Source: Pseudomonadota bacterium
GTDB lineage: Bacteria > Pseudomonadota > Gammaproteobacteria > Xanthomonadales > Xanthomonadaceae
DNA: 25,965 nucleotides
Direction: 5' to 3'
NCBI GenBank assembly: GCA_023386795.1
Contig: JAEWJB010000018.1
Coordinates: 1 to 25,965, forward strand
Position 1 is the stretch's first letter. Every line of letters begins with the position of its first letter. Positions 6,004 through 13,169 of the stretch are shown here, piece after piece. The notes under the pieces are model-generated. The model was not told the origin of the DNA. It saw only the letters and a program-made list of their open reading frames with translations, and searched no databases. The translations under genes were made by a program, and so were the position numbers.

Positions 6004-6904
6004 GCCTGCCCTGGGCATCCGGCTGGACAAACCCTCTGTGCACGCGCTGTGTGCGGCGATGGCATTGGGGGACGGGGGCTGGATGAAATTCTATGGCTGG
6101 AGGCTCCGTTCTATCTTCGATCAATGTCGATGGCGAAGAATGGATCGCCAGTCTTTTGGCCGATCCTGTCATCGTAGGGACGTCTCCAGCTACTCGGCAC
6201 TCTTTGAGGCGGTGGATGCAGGGCGCGGGCTGTTGGTGGCCATTCCGCACTTTGGCTGTTTCGTGGATTCCATACTGGCGATGGCCAGGCAGCTGGACGG
6301 AAGGTGTCGCGTATCGGTGTTTTACGAAGATCCCGGGGTGCATGCCGGTAACGCCCGGTTCGATGAACTGGCTGGCAGGATTTTTGATGATGGCACGCTT
6401 GAGGTTTTGCATAACGGCCCGAGAGGAATCCGGCGCGCCGTCAAGGCACTACGCGAAGGGTGCGTTGTCGTGCTGTTGCCCGACGTATATGGCCCGGGAA
6501 CTCCAACGTATCCCGTTCCCTTCGCGGGTGGTCTACGTCAGGCCGCCATGGGAGCAGCCTATCTGACAAGGAAAACAGGGGCGCTGTTGCTGCCGGTCGT
6601 GTCAATGCCGAAGCCACTGGGCGCCTTCGAAAGCCGATTCGGTAGCCCGATCGACGCGGGCGAAGCGCTTCCTCGGAACTTTGGCAAGTTTGACGAAGTA
6701 GTTCGTGATTTCCGGGTTACGCGTGATCTGTTTGCTGCCTTGGACCAGCTCATGGATGCCCAGTACCTGTACTGGCAGTACGCCTCCAGCCACTTTGGCT
6801 CACAGGGAAGACTTCATCGGTTTGATGCCACGAGATTTTCCGCGCAGATCGAACTTTGCCTTCAGGATCCACGGCTGCGCGTCCTGCAGCAGAAGAGACC
6901 ATGA
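5984..6904 (+). CDS. LPLAT-superfamily acyltransferase (LpxL/HtrB-like)
   Basis: A 306-aa protein resembling the LpxL/HtrB/lysophospholipid acyltransferase superfamily, which moves acyl chains from acyl-ACP or acyl-CoA onto lipid or other acceptors at the inner face of the membrane. The block AGRGLLVAIPHFGCFVDS (79-96) holds the His of the HX4D/E motif (H89), and LREGCVVVLLPDVYGPGTP (156-174) with VPFAGG (178-183) corresponds to the downstream LPLAT block (usually D-x-x-x-G and a P-F-F-G like turn). In HtrB the motif reads HFGNWE; here residue 94 is Val and the acidic residue comes one later, at D95. ATG 5984 is used; an in-frame GTG 5960 is possible. It overlaps the pseudo-LPLAT gene and is followed three bases later by the membrane protein gene. 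The acceptor is unknown; with a peptide gene upstream, peptide acylation is one possibility. Confidence 0.7.
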   Translation: MRLPIIEPALGIRLDKPSVHALCAAMALGDGGWMKFYGWRLRSIFDQCRWRRMDRQSFGRSCHRRDVSSYSALFEAVDAGRGLLVAIPHFGCFVDSILAMARQLDGRCRVSVFYEDPGVHAGNARFDELAGRIFDDGTLEVLHNGPRGIRRAVKALREGCVVVLLPDVYGPGTPTYPVPFAGGLRQAAMGAAYLTRKTGALLLPVVSMPKPLGAFESRFGSPIDAGEALPRNFGKFDEVVRDFRVTRDLFAALDQLMDAQYLYWQYASSHFGSQGRLHRFDATRFSAQIELCLQDPRLRVLQQKRP

Positions 6905-6907
6905 ACT

Positions 6908-7543
6908 GTGCGCCGCGTCGTGGGTGAGCACAAACGCCTGTTGGAAGCCACTTTCGCGTGGTCAATCGTCCTGTTGTTCCATTTGCTCCTGGCAATGTGG
7001 TTGTTCCGGCGAGCTGATTTTGGCCTCCATCCTTCGCGTACTCTGACGCTGGAGCTTTCCTACCTTGAACGTGTCCCGCTGGTACCTGCGCGACCGGAAG
7101 AAGTGCGAAGTGCTGCTGCCGCCAAGCCCGCGAAGCGTCGAACGTCGACGGCGGCTCCGGTGCAACGGGATTCACCCGTCTCGGACCCCGCCACGAACGC
7201 TGTATCGGGCCATACGCGCGAGCCGCTCGATACACGTGTTCCTGACATCGCGCTCTTGCCGCGGCGGCCCGAGATGTTTCAGGCGGATATTTTTTCCGAT
7301 TCCAAGGCAGGTGCGCGCTGGGTCGCCCCACCCGAGCGCTTCCGGATGAGAGCGCCCGTCACTGCAAGACAGATCGTCCGGGACTTTGGAAAGCTGGTGG
7401 GGCTCTGGCCGCCGGGTTATACCGACGACCCGTGTCCGGCCATTAGACGGCTGGCGGACTCCGGCCCTTCGACTTACCGGAGCGAAGGAGAGCGGCAGCA
7501 GATCGCCGACGCGATCCTGGTACGCCAGCGCTTTTGCATGTGA
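6908..7543 (+). CDS. Membrane-anchored protein of unknown function, third of the acyltransferase cluster
   Basis: A 211-aa protein beginning at GTG 6908, three bases after the acyltransferase stop, so translation is probably coupled. It has a basic N-terminus, one membrane helix (about 15-33, FAWSIVLLFHLLLAMWLF), then a Pro/Ala/Arg-rich linker to about residue 125 and a compact C-terminal part of about 80 residues. That end contains VRDFGKLVGLWPPGYTDDPC and a final RQRFCM; these two Cys could pair in the periplasm. The anchor-linker-domain layout resembles TonB-like or other periplasm-spanning adaptors, but I do not recognise the C-terminal domain and no TonB motif is visible. Composition is lower in GC than the core genes. 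Being tied to the acyltransferase pair suggests a role in export or placement of their product; that is inference. Confidence 0.6.
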   Translation: MRRVVGEHKRLLEATFAWSIVLLFHLLLAMWLFRRADFGLHPSRTLTLELSYLERVPLVPARPEEVRSAAAAKPAKRRTSTAAPVQRDSPVSDPATNAVSGHTREPLDTRVPDIALLPRRPEMFQADIFSDSKAGARWVAPPERFRMRAPVTARQIVRDFGKLVGLWPPGYTDDPCPAIRRLADSGPSTYRSEGERQQIADAILVRQRFCM

Positions 7544-7556
7544 GGGAATCTGCCGC

Positions 7557-7586
7557 TTGACGTGTCTATCTACTAGTAGGTAGGCT
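7557..7586 (+). promoter_or_regulatory. Promoter with an embedded palindromic operator
   Basis: TTGACG (7557-7562), an 18-nt spacer and TAGGCT (7581-7586) form a plausible promoter for the membrane protein and TetR genes. Between the boxes lies CTATCTACTAGTAGGTAG (7566-7583): a perfect 10-bp core CTACTAGTAG extended to 18 bp with one mismatched pair. Size and position between -35 and -10 suit an operator for the TetR protein encoded 530 bp downstream. Confidence 0.55.
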
Positions 7587-7614
7587 AGCCGCCCGCATCG
7601 ACCCTGGACCCACC

Positions 7615-8094
7615 ATGCTCGGCATCTCCCCCCTCGGCTGGCTGCACACCCTTGGCAGCCTGCCCGCCATTCCGCTGGCCGCGTACATGCTCCTGCGCCA
7701 TGGCCGCATCACCCCGCGCACGCCGGCTGGCCGGGCCTATTTCTGGTTCATGCTCATCGGCGCCTCCTCGGTGTTCCTCATCGCGCATCAGCCGGTGAGC
7801 GTCGTCATCGGCGCGGTCACCCTGGCGATGCTCTTCCTCGGCTACGGCGCATACCGGCTGCCGCTCTCGCCCCGCGCCCGTGGTTACGTGGAGACCATCA
7901 CGCTGAGCATCAGCGTGTTCCTGCTCATGCTGCCCACCGTGTCCGAAACCCTGCGCCGCCTGCCTGCCGGCCATCCGTTCGTGACCGACCTGAAAGACCC
8001 GCTGCTGCTCGGCACCCAAGGCGGCCTGCTGGTCGCGCTGGTGGTCGGGCTAACATGGCAGGTCGTTTCGCTGCGGCGTCGCGCCGCCCCCTGA
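7615..8094 (+). CDS. Integral membrane protein, unknown function
   Basis: A 159-aa very hydrophobic protein with about five membrane helices (near 8-27, 42-58, 61-78, 93-112 and 131-152), joined by short basic loops such as RHGRITPRTPAGR and RLPLSPRARG. I do not recognise the family; it has no signature residues for transport or catalysis, and its length fits small DUF-type membrane proteins. It returns to the high-GC codon use of the core, so it lies outside the preceding low-GC block. The TetR gene starts 15 nt downstream and a palindromic operator lies upstream. The pair is therefore probably one autoregulated operon, with this protein as the main regulated product. Confidence 0.7.
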   Translation: MLGISPLGWLHTLGSLPAIPLAAYMLLRHGRITPRTPAGRAYFWFMLIGASSVFLIAHQPVSVVIGAVTLAMLFLGYGAYRLPLSPRARGYVETITLSISVFLLMLPTVSETLRRLPAGHPFVTDLKDPLLLGTQGGLLVALVVGLTWQVVSLRRRAAP

Positions 8095-8109
8095 TTCCGT
8101 GGAGTTTTC

Positions 8110-8721
8110 ATGACCGAGTCCCTCGCGGACGCGATGCCGGCCCTGTCGCCCAAGGCCGAGGAAATCGTTCGCCGTGCCACCGAGTTCCTCGCCGTCGGGG
8201 GTTACAACGGTTTCAGCTATGCCGACATCGCGCAGGTCGTCGGCATCAGCAAGCCGAGCATCCACCACCACTTCGCCAGCAAGGCCGCGCTGGTGCAGGC
8301 GGTCGTCGCGCGTTACCGGGCGGACGCCGCGCGGGGCATGGCCGCGTTGTCCGCAAACGTGCCCGATCCGGTCGCGCGGCTGGAAGCCTATTGCGGCTAT
8401 TGGGCCGACTGCATCGCCTCGACCCAGCATCCGATCTGCATCTGCGCGCTGCTGGCCGGCGAACTCGCCGCGCTGCCGGAGGAAGTGGCGCAGGAAGTGC
8501 GCGGCCATTTCGCCGATCTCACCGCCTGGCTGCGCTCCGTCATCGAGGATGGCGTGGCGCACGGAGTGATGGCGATTGCCGACCCGCCCGAATCCGAAGC
8601 GCGCACCTTCATGGCCACGGTGCATGGCGCGATGCTGGCGGCACGCGCTTTCGGTGAGCCGAAGATGTTTCCCGCCATCGCCGGCACCGCCTTGCATCGC
8701 CTCAAGTGCGAGGCGATCTGA
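8110..8721 (+). CDS. TetR/AcrR-family transcriptional regulator
   Basis: A 203-aa regulator with the standard TetR DNA-binding domain. FSYADIAQVVGISKPSIHHHF (about 35-55) is the helix-turn-helix followed by the conserved HF before helix 4, and the ligand-binding domain spans about 65-203. YCGYWADCIASTQHPICICALLAGELAALP in the middle is like the TetR subgroup with a C-terminal DUF-type domain and has three Cys (near 97, 103 and 113-115) that could sense thiol-active or lipid ligands; this is inference. GGAG six bases before ATG 8110 supports the start. The gene follows the membrane protein gene by 15 nt. The palindrome at 7566-7583 is its most likely operator. TetR proteins are usually repressors released by a small ligand. 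Confidence 0.92.
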   Translation: MTESLADAMPALSPKAEEIVRRATEFLAVGGYNGFSYADIAQVVGISKPSIHHHFASKAALVQAVVARYRADAARGMAALSANVPDPVARLEAYCGYWADCIASTQHPICICALLAGELAALPEEVAQEVRGHFADLTAWLRSVIEDGVAHGVMAIADPPESEARTFMATVHGAMLAARAFGEPKMFPAIAGTALHRLKCEAI

Positions 8722-8724
8722 GGC

Positions 8725-9042
8725 TCAGCGGTTTCCCGGTAGCGGCGCCACGTCGAACAGCGGCACGTCCGGCACCTGCAACTGCTGCTTGGTCATGCCG
8801 TTGATGACGAGCTGGTAGTTGCCCGGCGGAACCTGCAGGTAATACATGCCATCGGCGCCAGTGACGGTGGCCGCCGGGCAGGCGCCCGGCGCGGCGCACA
8901 GGGCGACCTGCGCATTGACCATCGGGAATACGCCCGAAGGCCCGTAGAAATCCACCCGTCCGCGCACCTGCGCCGCCTGTGCGATGCCCGCGGCCAGCCA
9001 CAGCGCGAGCGCCGCCACGCCCGCCCAGAAAGTCCCTTTCAT
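8725..9042 (-). CDS. Secreted protein with a carboxypeptidase-regulatory-like domain
   Basis: A 105-aa protein with a clear signal peptide (MKGTFWAGVAALALWLAAGI, cleavage near AQA-A at about 23) followed by one small beta-sandwich. VRGRVDFYGPSGVFPMVNA opens the fold, then two Cys (about residues 48 and 54) and GADGMYYLQVPPGNYQLVING. The D-G-x-Y-x-L-x-V-P-P-G-x-Y pattern is characteristic of carboxypeptidase-regulatory-like/CnaB-type domains, which bind or shape cell-surface partners and are not enzymes. It is translationally coupled to the preceding gene: the upstream TGA overlaps its ATG as ATGA. The stop lies next to the TetR stop, the two genes being convergent. The partner in the envelope is unknown. 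Confidence 0.75.
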   Translation of the reverse strand: MKGTFWAGVAALALWLAAGIAQAAQVRGRVDFYGPSGVFPMVNAQVALCAAPGACPAATVTGADGMYYLQVPPGNYQLVINGMTKQQLQVPDVPLFDVAPLPGNR

Positions 9043-9740
9043 TGCGCCGCCCCCGGAACCTGCGGCGTGGCCAGTCCGGCCACCGTGGTGGCGGCCGGCG
9101 CGGCGGCCGGCGCCGGGGAGGGCGGCGCTGCCGTGCCGACCACCGGCACCCCGCCTCCCGAAACGTTGTAGGGCGCCAGCAAGTTGATGGTGGCTGGCTG
9201 CACGACGATGCGGTTGCCGTCCTGGACCTGGGCGATGGTGCTGTCGTTGAGGTCCACCACCTTCGGCGGCGTGCCGGAGACCTCTAGGTTCAGCGCGGGA
9301 AACGCGCCATCCTGCCGTGTCACCCACAGCGAAAGCTTGTTGGCGCGCAGCACCGAATAAGGCGTCACCGAAGCCTTGATCTGGCTGTATTCGTAGCTGC
9401 CCGGTGCGATGTCCTTGCCGCTGGCGTCTTTCATCAGCACGGGGATCTGCACCAGCCACGCGTCCTGCTTGTCCTTGTCGCGCTCGTGGCGGTCCAGCGC
9501 CTCCATGTGCAGGAACAGGAAGGTCGCAAACCCGAGCAGGGTGAGATAGGTCGCCGTCGAGCCGGCCGCCTCGAAGCTCATCTTGAAGCCGAGCACGTTG
9601 AACACGCCGCTGGCCAGGCCCGGGGCACGGTCCTTCAGGCGCTCCTGGCGCGTCTTGAGCAGGTAGAAGATCGCCGAGGCGGGCAGCAACGGCAGCAACA
9701 GCATGAGGCCGACGACGGCCACCATCAGAAACTGGGACAT
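9039..9740 (-). CDS. Membrane protein with two N-terminal helices and a periplasmic domain
   Basis: A 233-aa protein. Helix 1 (about 5-28) and helix 2 (about 65-82) flank a basic loop (LLKTRQERLKDRAPG), leaving most of the chain outside the membrane on one side. The soluble part (about 95-205) carries YSQIKASVTPYSVLRANKLS and RIVVQPATINLLAPY, probably beta-rich. The last 40 residues are a low-complexity Ala/Pro tail. AGGAG seven bases before ATG 9740 makes the start firm. The 3' end overlaps the small carboxypeptidase-regulatory-like gene by four bases, so both products are probably made in fixed ratio and may form one envelope complex. I do not recognise the family. A terminator separates it from cycA upstream. 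Confidence 0.7.
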   Translation of the reverse strand: MSQFLMVAVVGLMLLLPLLPASAIFYLLKTRQERLKDRAPGLASGVFNVLGFKMSFEAAGSTATYLTLLGFATFLFLHMEALDRHERDKDKQDAWLVQIPVLMKDASGKDIAPGSYEYSQIKASVTPYSVLRANKLSLWVTRQDGAFPALNLEVSGTPPKVVDLNDSTIAQVQDGNRIVVQPATINLLAPYNVSGGGVPVVGTAAPPSPAPAAAPAATTVAGLATPQVPGAAQ

Positions 9741-9871
9741 GGACTTTCTCCTGGGCGATTCCGTGCTCCTTGCGGCGCGCGGGCCCCGCCTCCACGGGGC
9801 CGTCCGCCGCTCACACCCTCGCCAACGCGGCTTGTCCACCGGACCGGCCAATGTGCCTGCGCCCAAAATGA

Positions 9872-9896
9872 AAAGCCCGGCCAATGGCCGGGCTTT
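9872..9896 (-). terminator. Rho-independent terminator after cycA
   Basis: AAAGCCCGGCC-AAT-GGCCGGGCTTT is a perfect 11-bp stem with a 3-nt loop, 23 nt past the cycA stop. On the minus strand it runs into TTTTCATTTT, a proper U-rich tail. Confidence 0.9.
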
Positions 9897-9919
9897 GCGT
9901 CTTTCCGCGTTCAGGCCGC

Positions 9920-11284
9920 TTACGCCGCGCCGCCCGCCCGCTTGCGCTTGAACAGGTAGCCGATGCCCAGGATCAGGAACCACGCCGGGCTGGCCAGCAG
10001 CGCCTGGCGGGTGTCCGGCTGCAGGGTCAGCAGCACGATCACGAAGGCGAAGAACGCCAGCACCACGTAGCACATCAACACGCCGCCGGGCAGCTTGAAC
10101 TTCGAGGCCGCGTGGCGCTCCGGGCGCTTGCGCCGGTAGGCGATGTACGCGCACAGGATCAGCGACCACACGAACATGAAGAGCACCGCCGACAGCGTGG
10201 TGACCAGCGTGAAGGCGGTGACCAGGTTCGGGATGACGTACACCAGCATCGCGCCCAGCAGCAGGCACAGGCAGGAGAACAGCAGCCCGCGCGCCGGCAC
10301 CGCCGCGCGCGAGAGCTTGGAGAACGCCTTGGGCGCGTGGTCTTCCTCGGCCAGGCCGTAGAGCATGCGGCTGGTGGAGAAGATGCCGCTGTTGGCCGAG
10401 GACGTGGCCGAGGTCAGCACCACGAAGTTGATCAGGCTGGCCGCCGCGGGCACGCCGGCCAGCACGAACAGCTGCACGAACGGGCTCTTGTCCGGCACCA
10501 CCTCGCGCCACGGCGTGACGCACATGATCGCGGCCAGTGCCAGCACGTAGAAGATGATGATGCGCACCGGGATCGAGTTGATCGCCTTGGGCAGGTTGCG
10601 CTCGGGGTCGGCGGTCTCGGCGGCGGTGGTGCCGACCAGCTCGATGCCGACGAAGGCGAACACCGCGATCTGGAAACCGGCGAAGAAGCCGCCGATACCC
10701 ATCGGGAACCAGCCGCCGTCGTTCCACAGGTTGGCCACCGAAGCGACACTGCCGTTGGGCGACTGGAAGCCCCAGGCCACCAAGCCCACGCCGGTGACGA
10801 TCAGCGCGACGATGGCGACGATCTTGATCAGCGCGAACCAGAATTCCATCTCGCCGAACAACTTCACCGTGGCCAGGTTGAGCGTGAGCAGCAACAGCAC
10901 GCACAGCACGGCGGGTATCCAGGGGGCCAGGCCGGGGAACCAGAACTGCGCATACGCGGCGATGGCGATGACGTCGGCGATGGCGGTGATGATCCAGCAG
11001 AACCAGTAGGTCCAGCCGCAGAAGAAGCCGGCCCAGGGCCCGAGCAGGTCGGTGGAGAAGTCGATGAAGGACTTGTACTCCAGGTTCGACAACAGCAGCT
11101 CGCCCATCGCGCGCATCACGAAGAACAGCATCGCGCCGATGATGAGATAGACGAAGAGGATCGACGGGCCGGCCAGGCTGATGGTCTTGCCCGAGCCCAT
11201 GAACAACCCGGTGCCGATGGCGCCGCCGATGGCGATGAGCTGCAGGTGACGGTTGGCGAGACTGCGCTGGAGATGGTCGGCCAT
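9920..11284 (-). CDS. cycA: D-serine/D-alanine/glycine:H+ symporter
   Basis: A 454-aa APC-superfamily permease with about 12 membrane helices, matching E. coli CycA along its whole length by recall. The N-terminal NRHLQLIAIGGAIGTGLFMG (about 12-31) holds the GGAIGTGLF substrate-binding break of helix 1. ETADPERNLPKAI and SANSGIFSTSRMLYG are further signature blocks. CycA brings in D-Ser, D-Ala, Gly and beta-alanine at the expense of the proton gradient, and also D-cycloserine. The open frame continues upstream to 11599, but ATG 11284 gives the family N-terminus; no good SD is present. It is transcribed away from the secreted hydrolase gene, with a 15-bp palindrome in the shared upstream region, and is terminated by a strong hairpin. 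Confidence 0.95.
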   Translation of the reverse strand: MADHLQRSLANRHLQLIAIGGAIGTGLFMGSGKTISLAGPSILFVYLIIGAMLFFVMRAMGELLLSNLEYKSFIDFSTDLLGPWAGFFCGWTYWFCWIITAIADVIAIAAYAQFWFPGLAPWIPAVLCVLLLLTLNLATVKLFGEMEFWFALIKIVAIVALIVTGVGLVAWGFQSPNGSVASVANLWNDGGWFPMGIGGFFAGFQIAVFAFVGIELVGTTAAETADPERNLPKAINSIPVRIIIFYVLALAAIMCVTPWREVVPDKSPFVQLFVLAGVPAAASLINFVVLTSATSSANSGIFSTSRMLYGLAEEDHAPKAFSKLSRAAVPARGLLFSCLCLLLGAMLVYVIPNLVTAFTLVTTLSAVLFMFVWSLILCAYIAYRRKRPERHAASKFKLPGGVLMCYVVLAFFAFVIVLLTLQPDTRQALLASPAWFLILGIGYLFKRKRAGGAA

Positions 11285-11366
11285 GTGGGCTACCGGAACG
11301 GGACTGGCGAACGTTACGGGATGCGGACGCCACGCACCAGCCCGGCGTCCGCCCGCTGTCCGCGTT

Positions 11367-11381
11367 GTCCGCCGGGCGGAC
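11367..11381. promoter_or_regulatory. 15-bp palindrome in the cycA/hydrolase divergent region
   Basis: GTCCGCC-G-GGCGGAC is perfectly symmetric and is preceded by two more TGTCCGC-type half sites (near 11356 and 11366). It sits 82 bp upstream of cycA and 79 bp upstream of the hydrolase ATG. It may be an operator; the high local GC makes chance symmetry possible. Confidence 0.35.
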
Positions 11382-11459
11382 ACGACCTCTTGCCTATTCC
11401 GGCGCCCGCTCGCGCCCGATAGCCTGTCTCCCATACGCCAGCCAACGAGGGAGGGGGAG

Positions 11460-12569
11460 ATGGGCAAGCATTGGGTGATCGGGCTGATGGTGCTGCTGTG
11501 TGGCCCCGTGCAGGCAGCCGAGTCGTGCCCGGATACTGCCGCGCAGTACGGCAAGGCGCGCGCCGTGGTGGCCGACCTGGAGCGCATCTCCACGCCCAAC
11601 GGCGTGCAGGAATCCTGGGCGCAGCCCGCCGGCGGAATCGCGCAGTGGGTTACCGCGCGCGGTCAGGACCGCGACAACCCGGTGGTGTTGTTCGTGCATG
11701 GCGGCCCGGCCTCTCCGCTGACCCCGACGCTGTGGCAGTTCCAGCGCCCGCTGGAGGAATACTTCACGATGGTCACCTACGACCAGCGCGGCTCGGGCAA
11801 GACCTTCGCCGACAACCCGCCGCAGGCCATCGCCGATACGCTGCAGATCGATCGCTACGTGGACGATGCCATCGCCATCGCCGAGGCGGTGCGCCAGCGC
11901 TACCACAAGCCCAAGGTGATCCTGATGGGCCACAGCTGGGGCACCATCGTCTCGATGCGCGCCGCGCTCAAGCGCCCGGACCTGTTCTACGCCTACGTGG
12001 GCGTGGGCCAGGTGGTCAACGTGCGCGAGAACGAGCGCATCAGCTACGACTACGCGGTGGCACAGGCCAAGGCGCACCACAACGTCGAGGCCGAAAAGGA
12101 ACTGGCTTCCATCGCCCCGTATCCGGGCAACACGCCGATCACCCGCGAGCGCATCGTCAGTGCCCGCAAGTGGGCGCAGTACTACGGTGGCATGACGGCC
12201 TACCGCGATACCTCCGACTACTTCTTCAACGGTCCGCAGCTCTCGCCCGAGTACGACGATGCCGCGCGCTGCGCGATCGATGCCGGCAACGTCTTCACCC
12301 TGGGCCGCGTGCTGCCGGAGTTCCTCGGCGTCGATTTCACCGGCGTGCGCGAGTTCCCGATCCCGGTGCTGATGTTCATGGGCCGCCATGACTACACCAC
12401 GCCCTCCGAACCGACCGCGCAGTGGCTGGCCAGGGTGCGCGCGCCGATGAAGCAGGGCGTGTGGTTCGAGCACTCCGCGCACATGATGCCGTGGGAGGAG
12501 CCGGGCAAGCTGCTGGTGAGCCTGCTGACCTACGTGCGTCCGCTGGCCGAACCGCCGGCGGCGAAGTGA
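11460..12569 (+). CDS. Secreted alpha/beta hydrolase, proline iminopeptidase-like
   Basis: A 369-aa secreted serine hydrolase. The signal peptide ends near VQA-AE (about 19). The alpha/beta-hydrolase core shows the HGGPASP oxyanion loop (80-86, as in prolyl iminopeptidases), YDQRGSGKT (107-115), the nucleophile elbow GHSWG (157-161, Ser159), FMGRHDYTTP with the probable acid D311, and EHSAHM with H341. The family removes N-terminal Pro or other residues from small peptides, or hydrolyses related esters and amides. Some members lie in the cytoplasm, but a signal peptide here places this one in the periplasm or outside. GAGGGAGGGGGAG directly before ATG 11460 is a strong ribosome site. The exact substrate is not readable from the sequence. 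A hairpin follows the stop. Confidence 0.9.
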   Translation: MGKHWVIGLMVLLCGPVQAAESCPDTAAQYGKARAVVADLERISTPNGVQESWAQPAGGIAQWVTARGQDRDNPVVLFVHGGPASPLTPTLWQFQRPLEEYFTMVTYDQRGSGKTFADNPPQAIADTLQIDRYVDDAIAIAEAVRQRYHKPKVILMGHSWGTIVSMRAALKRPDLFYAYVGVGQVVNVRENERISYDYAVAQAKAHHNVEAEKELASIAPYPGNTPITRERIVSARKWAQYYGGMTAYRDTSDYFFNGPQLSPEYDDAARCAIDAGNVFTLGRVLPEFLGVDFTGVREFPIPVLMFMGRHDYTTPSEPTAQWLARVRAPMKQGVWFEHSAHMMPWEEPGKLLVSLLTYVRPLAEPPAAK

Positions 12570-12584
12570 CGAAGTGACCCGGCG

Positions 12585-12604
12585 GCCGGCAAGTCCTTGC
12601 CGGC
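12585..12604 (+). terminator. Hairpin after the hydrolase gene
   Basis: GCCGGCAAG-TC-CTTGCCGGC is a perfect 9-bp stem 15 nt past the stop. No T tract follows, so it is a weak or factor-assisted terminator or a transcript-stabilising hairpin. Confidence 0.45.
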
Positions 12605-12684
12605 GCTGAACGGGCGGGGGCAGGGCATGCGCCGCCGCGCATGCAACGCGGCAAGATGGCGGCAGTCCCTTCGAGGTGGCGGCA

Positions 12685-13146
12685 ATGAAGCGAGTACTCA
12701 CCCTGGCGGTGCTGGCCGCCACCTTCGCCGGCGGGCTGGCCGGCTGCGCCAGCGGCCGCATCAGCGACGACGAGCGCCTGGCCCTTTACCGCGCCCATGC
12801 CGGCGCCCCGGTGCGGGATTTCCAGTATTTCAACAGCCTCAATGGCTGGACCAACCTCGGCGACAGCGCCCTGGCGGTATGGACCAAGCCGGGGACGGCT
12901 TACCTGCTGGAATTCGCCGGGCCGTGCAACGACCTGGACTATGCGCCGGCGATCTCGATCACCAACATGATGGGCCGGGTGTCGGCGAAGTTCGATGACG
13001 TGATCGTGCTGGGCGGCACGCGCTCGATTCGCCTGCCTTGCCGGATCCAGACGATCCGGCCGTTGGACGTCAAGGCGTTGAAGGTGTCCGAACAGCAGCT
13101 GCGCGAGGCCAAGGTGGAGGAGCGGGCGCAGCAGCAGGGCAAGTAG
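12685..13146 (+). CDS. Small lipoprotein (DUF6491-like)
   Basis: A 153-aa lipoprotein: MKRVLTLAVLAATFAGGLAG leads to the lipobox LAGC (Cys about residue 22). The mature part has RISDDERLALYRAHAGAPV, FQYFNSLNGWTNLGDSALAVWT, then LEFAGPCNDLDYAPAISIT and ending CRIQTIRPLDVKALK. The spacing of W, F and two Cys, including PCxDLDYA near residue 75, matches the small DUF6491-type lipoproteins common in Xanthomonadaceae; their function is unknown. An in-frame GTG lies at 12676, but GAGG eight bases before ATG 12685 makes the ATG the better start. The C-terminal end (EQQLREAKVEERAQQQ) is a charged helix. It is convergent with the barstar gene, with only 15 bp between stops. Confidence 0.75.
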   Translation: MKRVLTLAVLAATFAGGLAGCASGRISDDERLALYRAHAGAPVRDFQYFNSLNGWTNLGDSALAVWTKPGTAYLLEFAGPCNDLDYAPAISITNMMGRVSAKFDDVIVLGGTRSIRLPCRIQTIRPLDVKALKVSEQQLREAKVEERAQQQGK

Positions 13147-13153
13147 AGGCGAC

Positions 13154-13169
13154 CCGGCTGCTCAGCCGG
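13154..13169. terminator. Convergent hairpin between the lipoprotein and barstar genes
   Basis: CCGGCTG-CT-CAGCCGG is a perfect 7-bp stem that includes the barstar stop codon. It could end transcripts from both sides, but neither strand shows a T run. Confidence 0.35.

Noticed and set aside
7540..7614. Second copy of the tRNA-Phe 3' end as att site
   Set aside because: No match to the CCCTCCCCGGCCACCA end found around the right border of the low-GC block.
9884..11422. 512-aa plus-strand ORF opposite cycA
   Set aside because: Antisense frame of a gene recognised along its full length.
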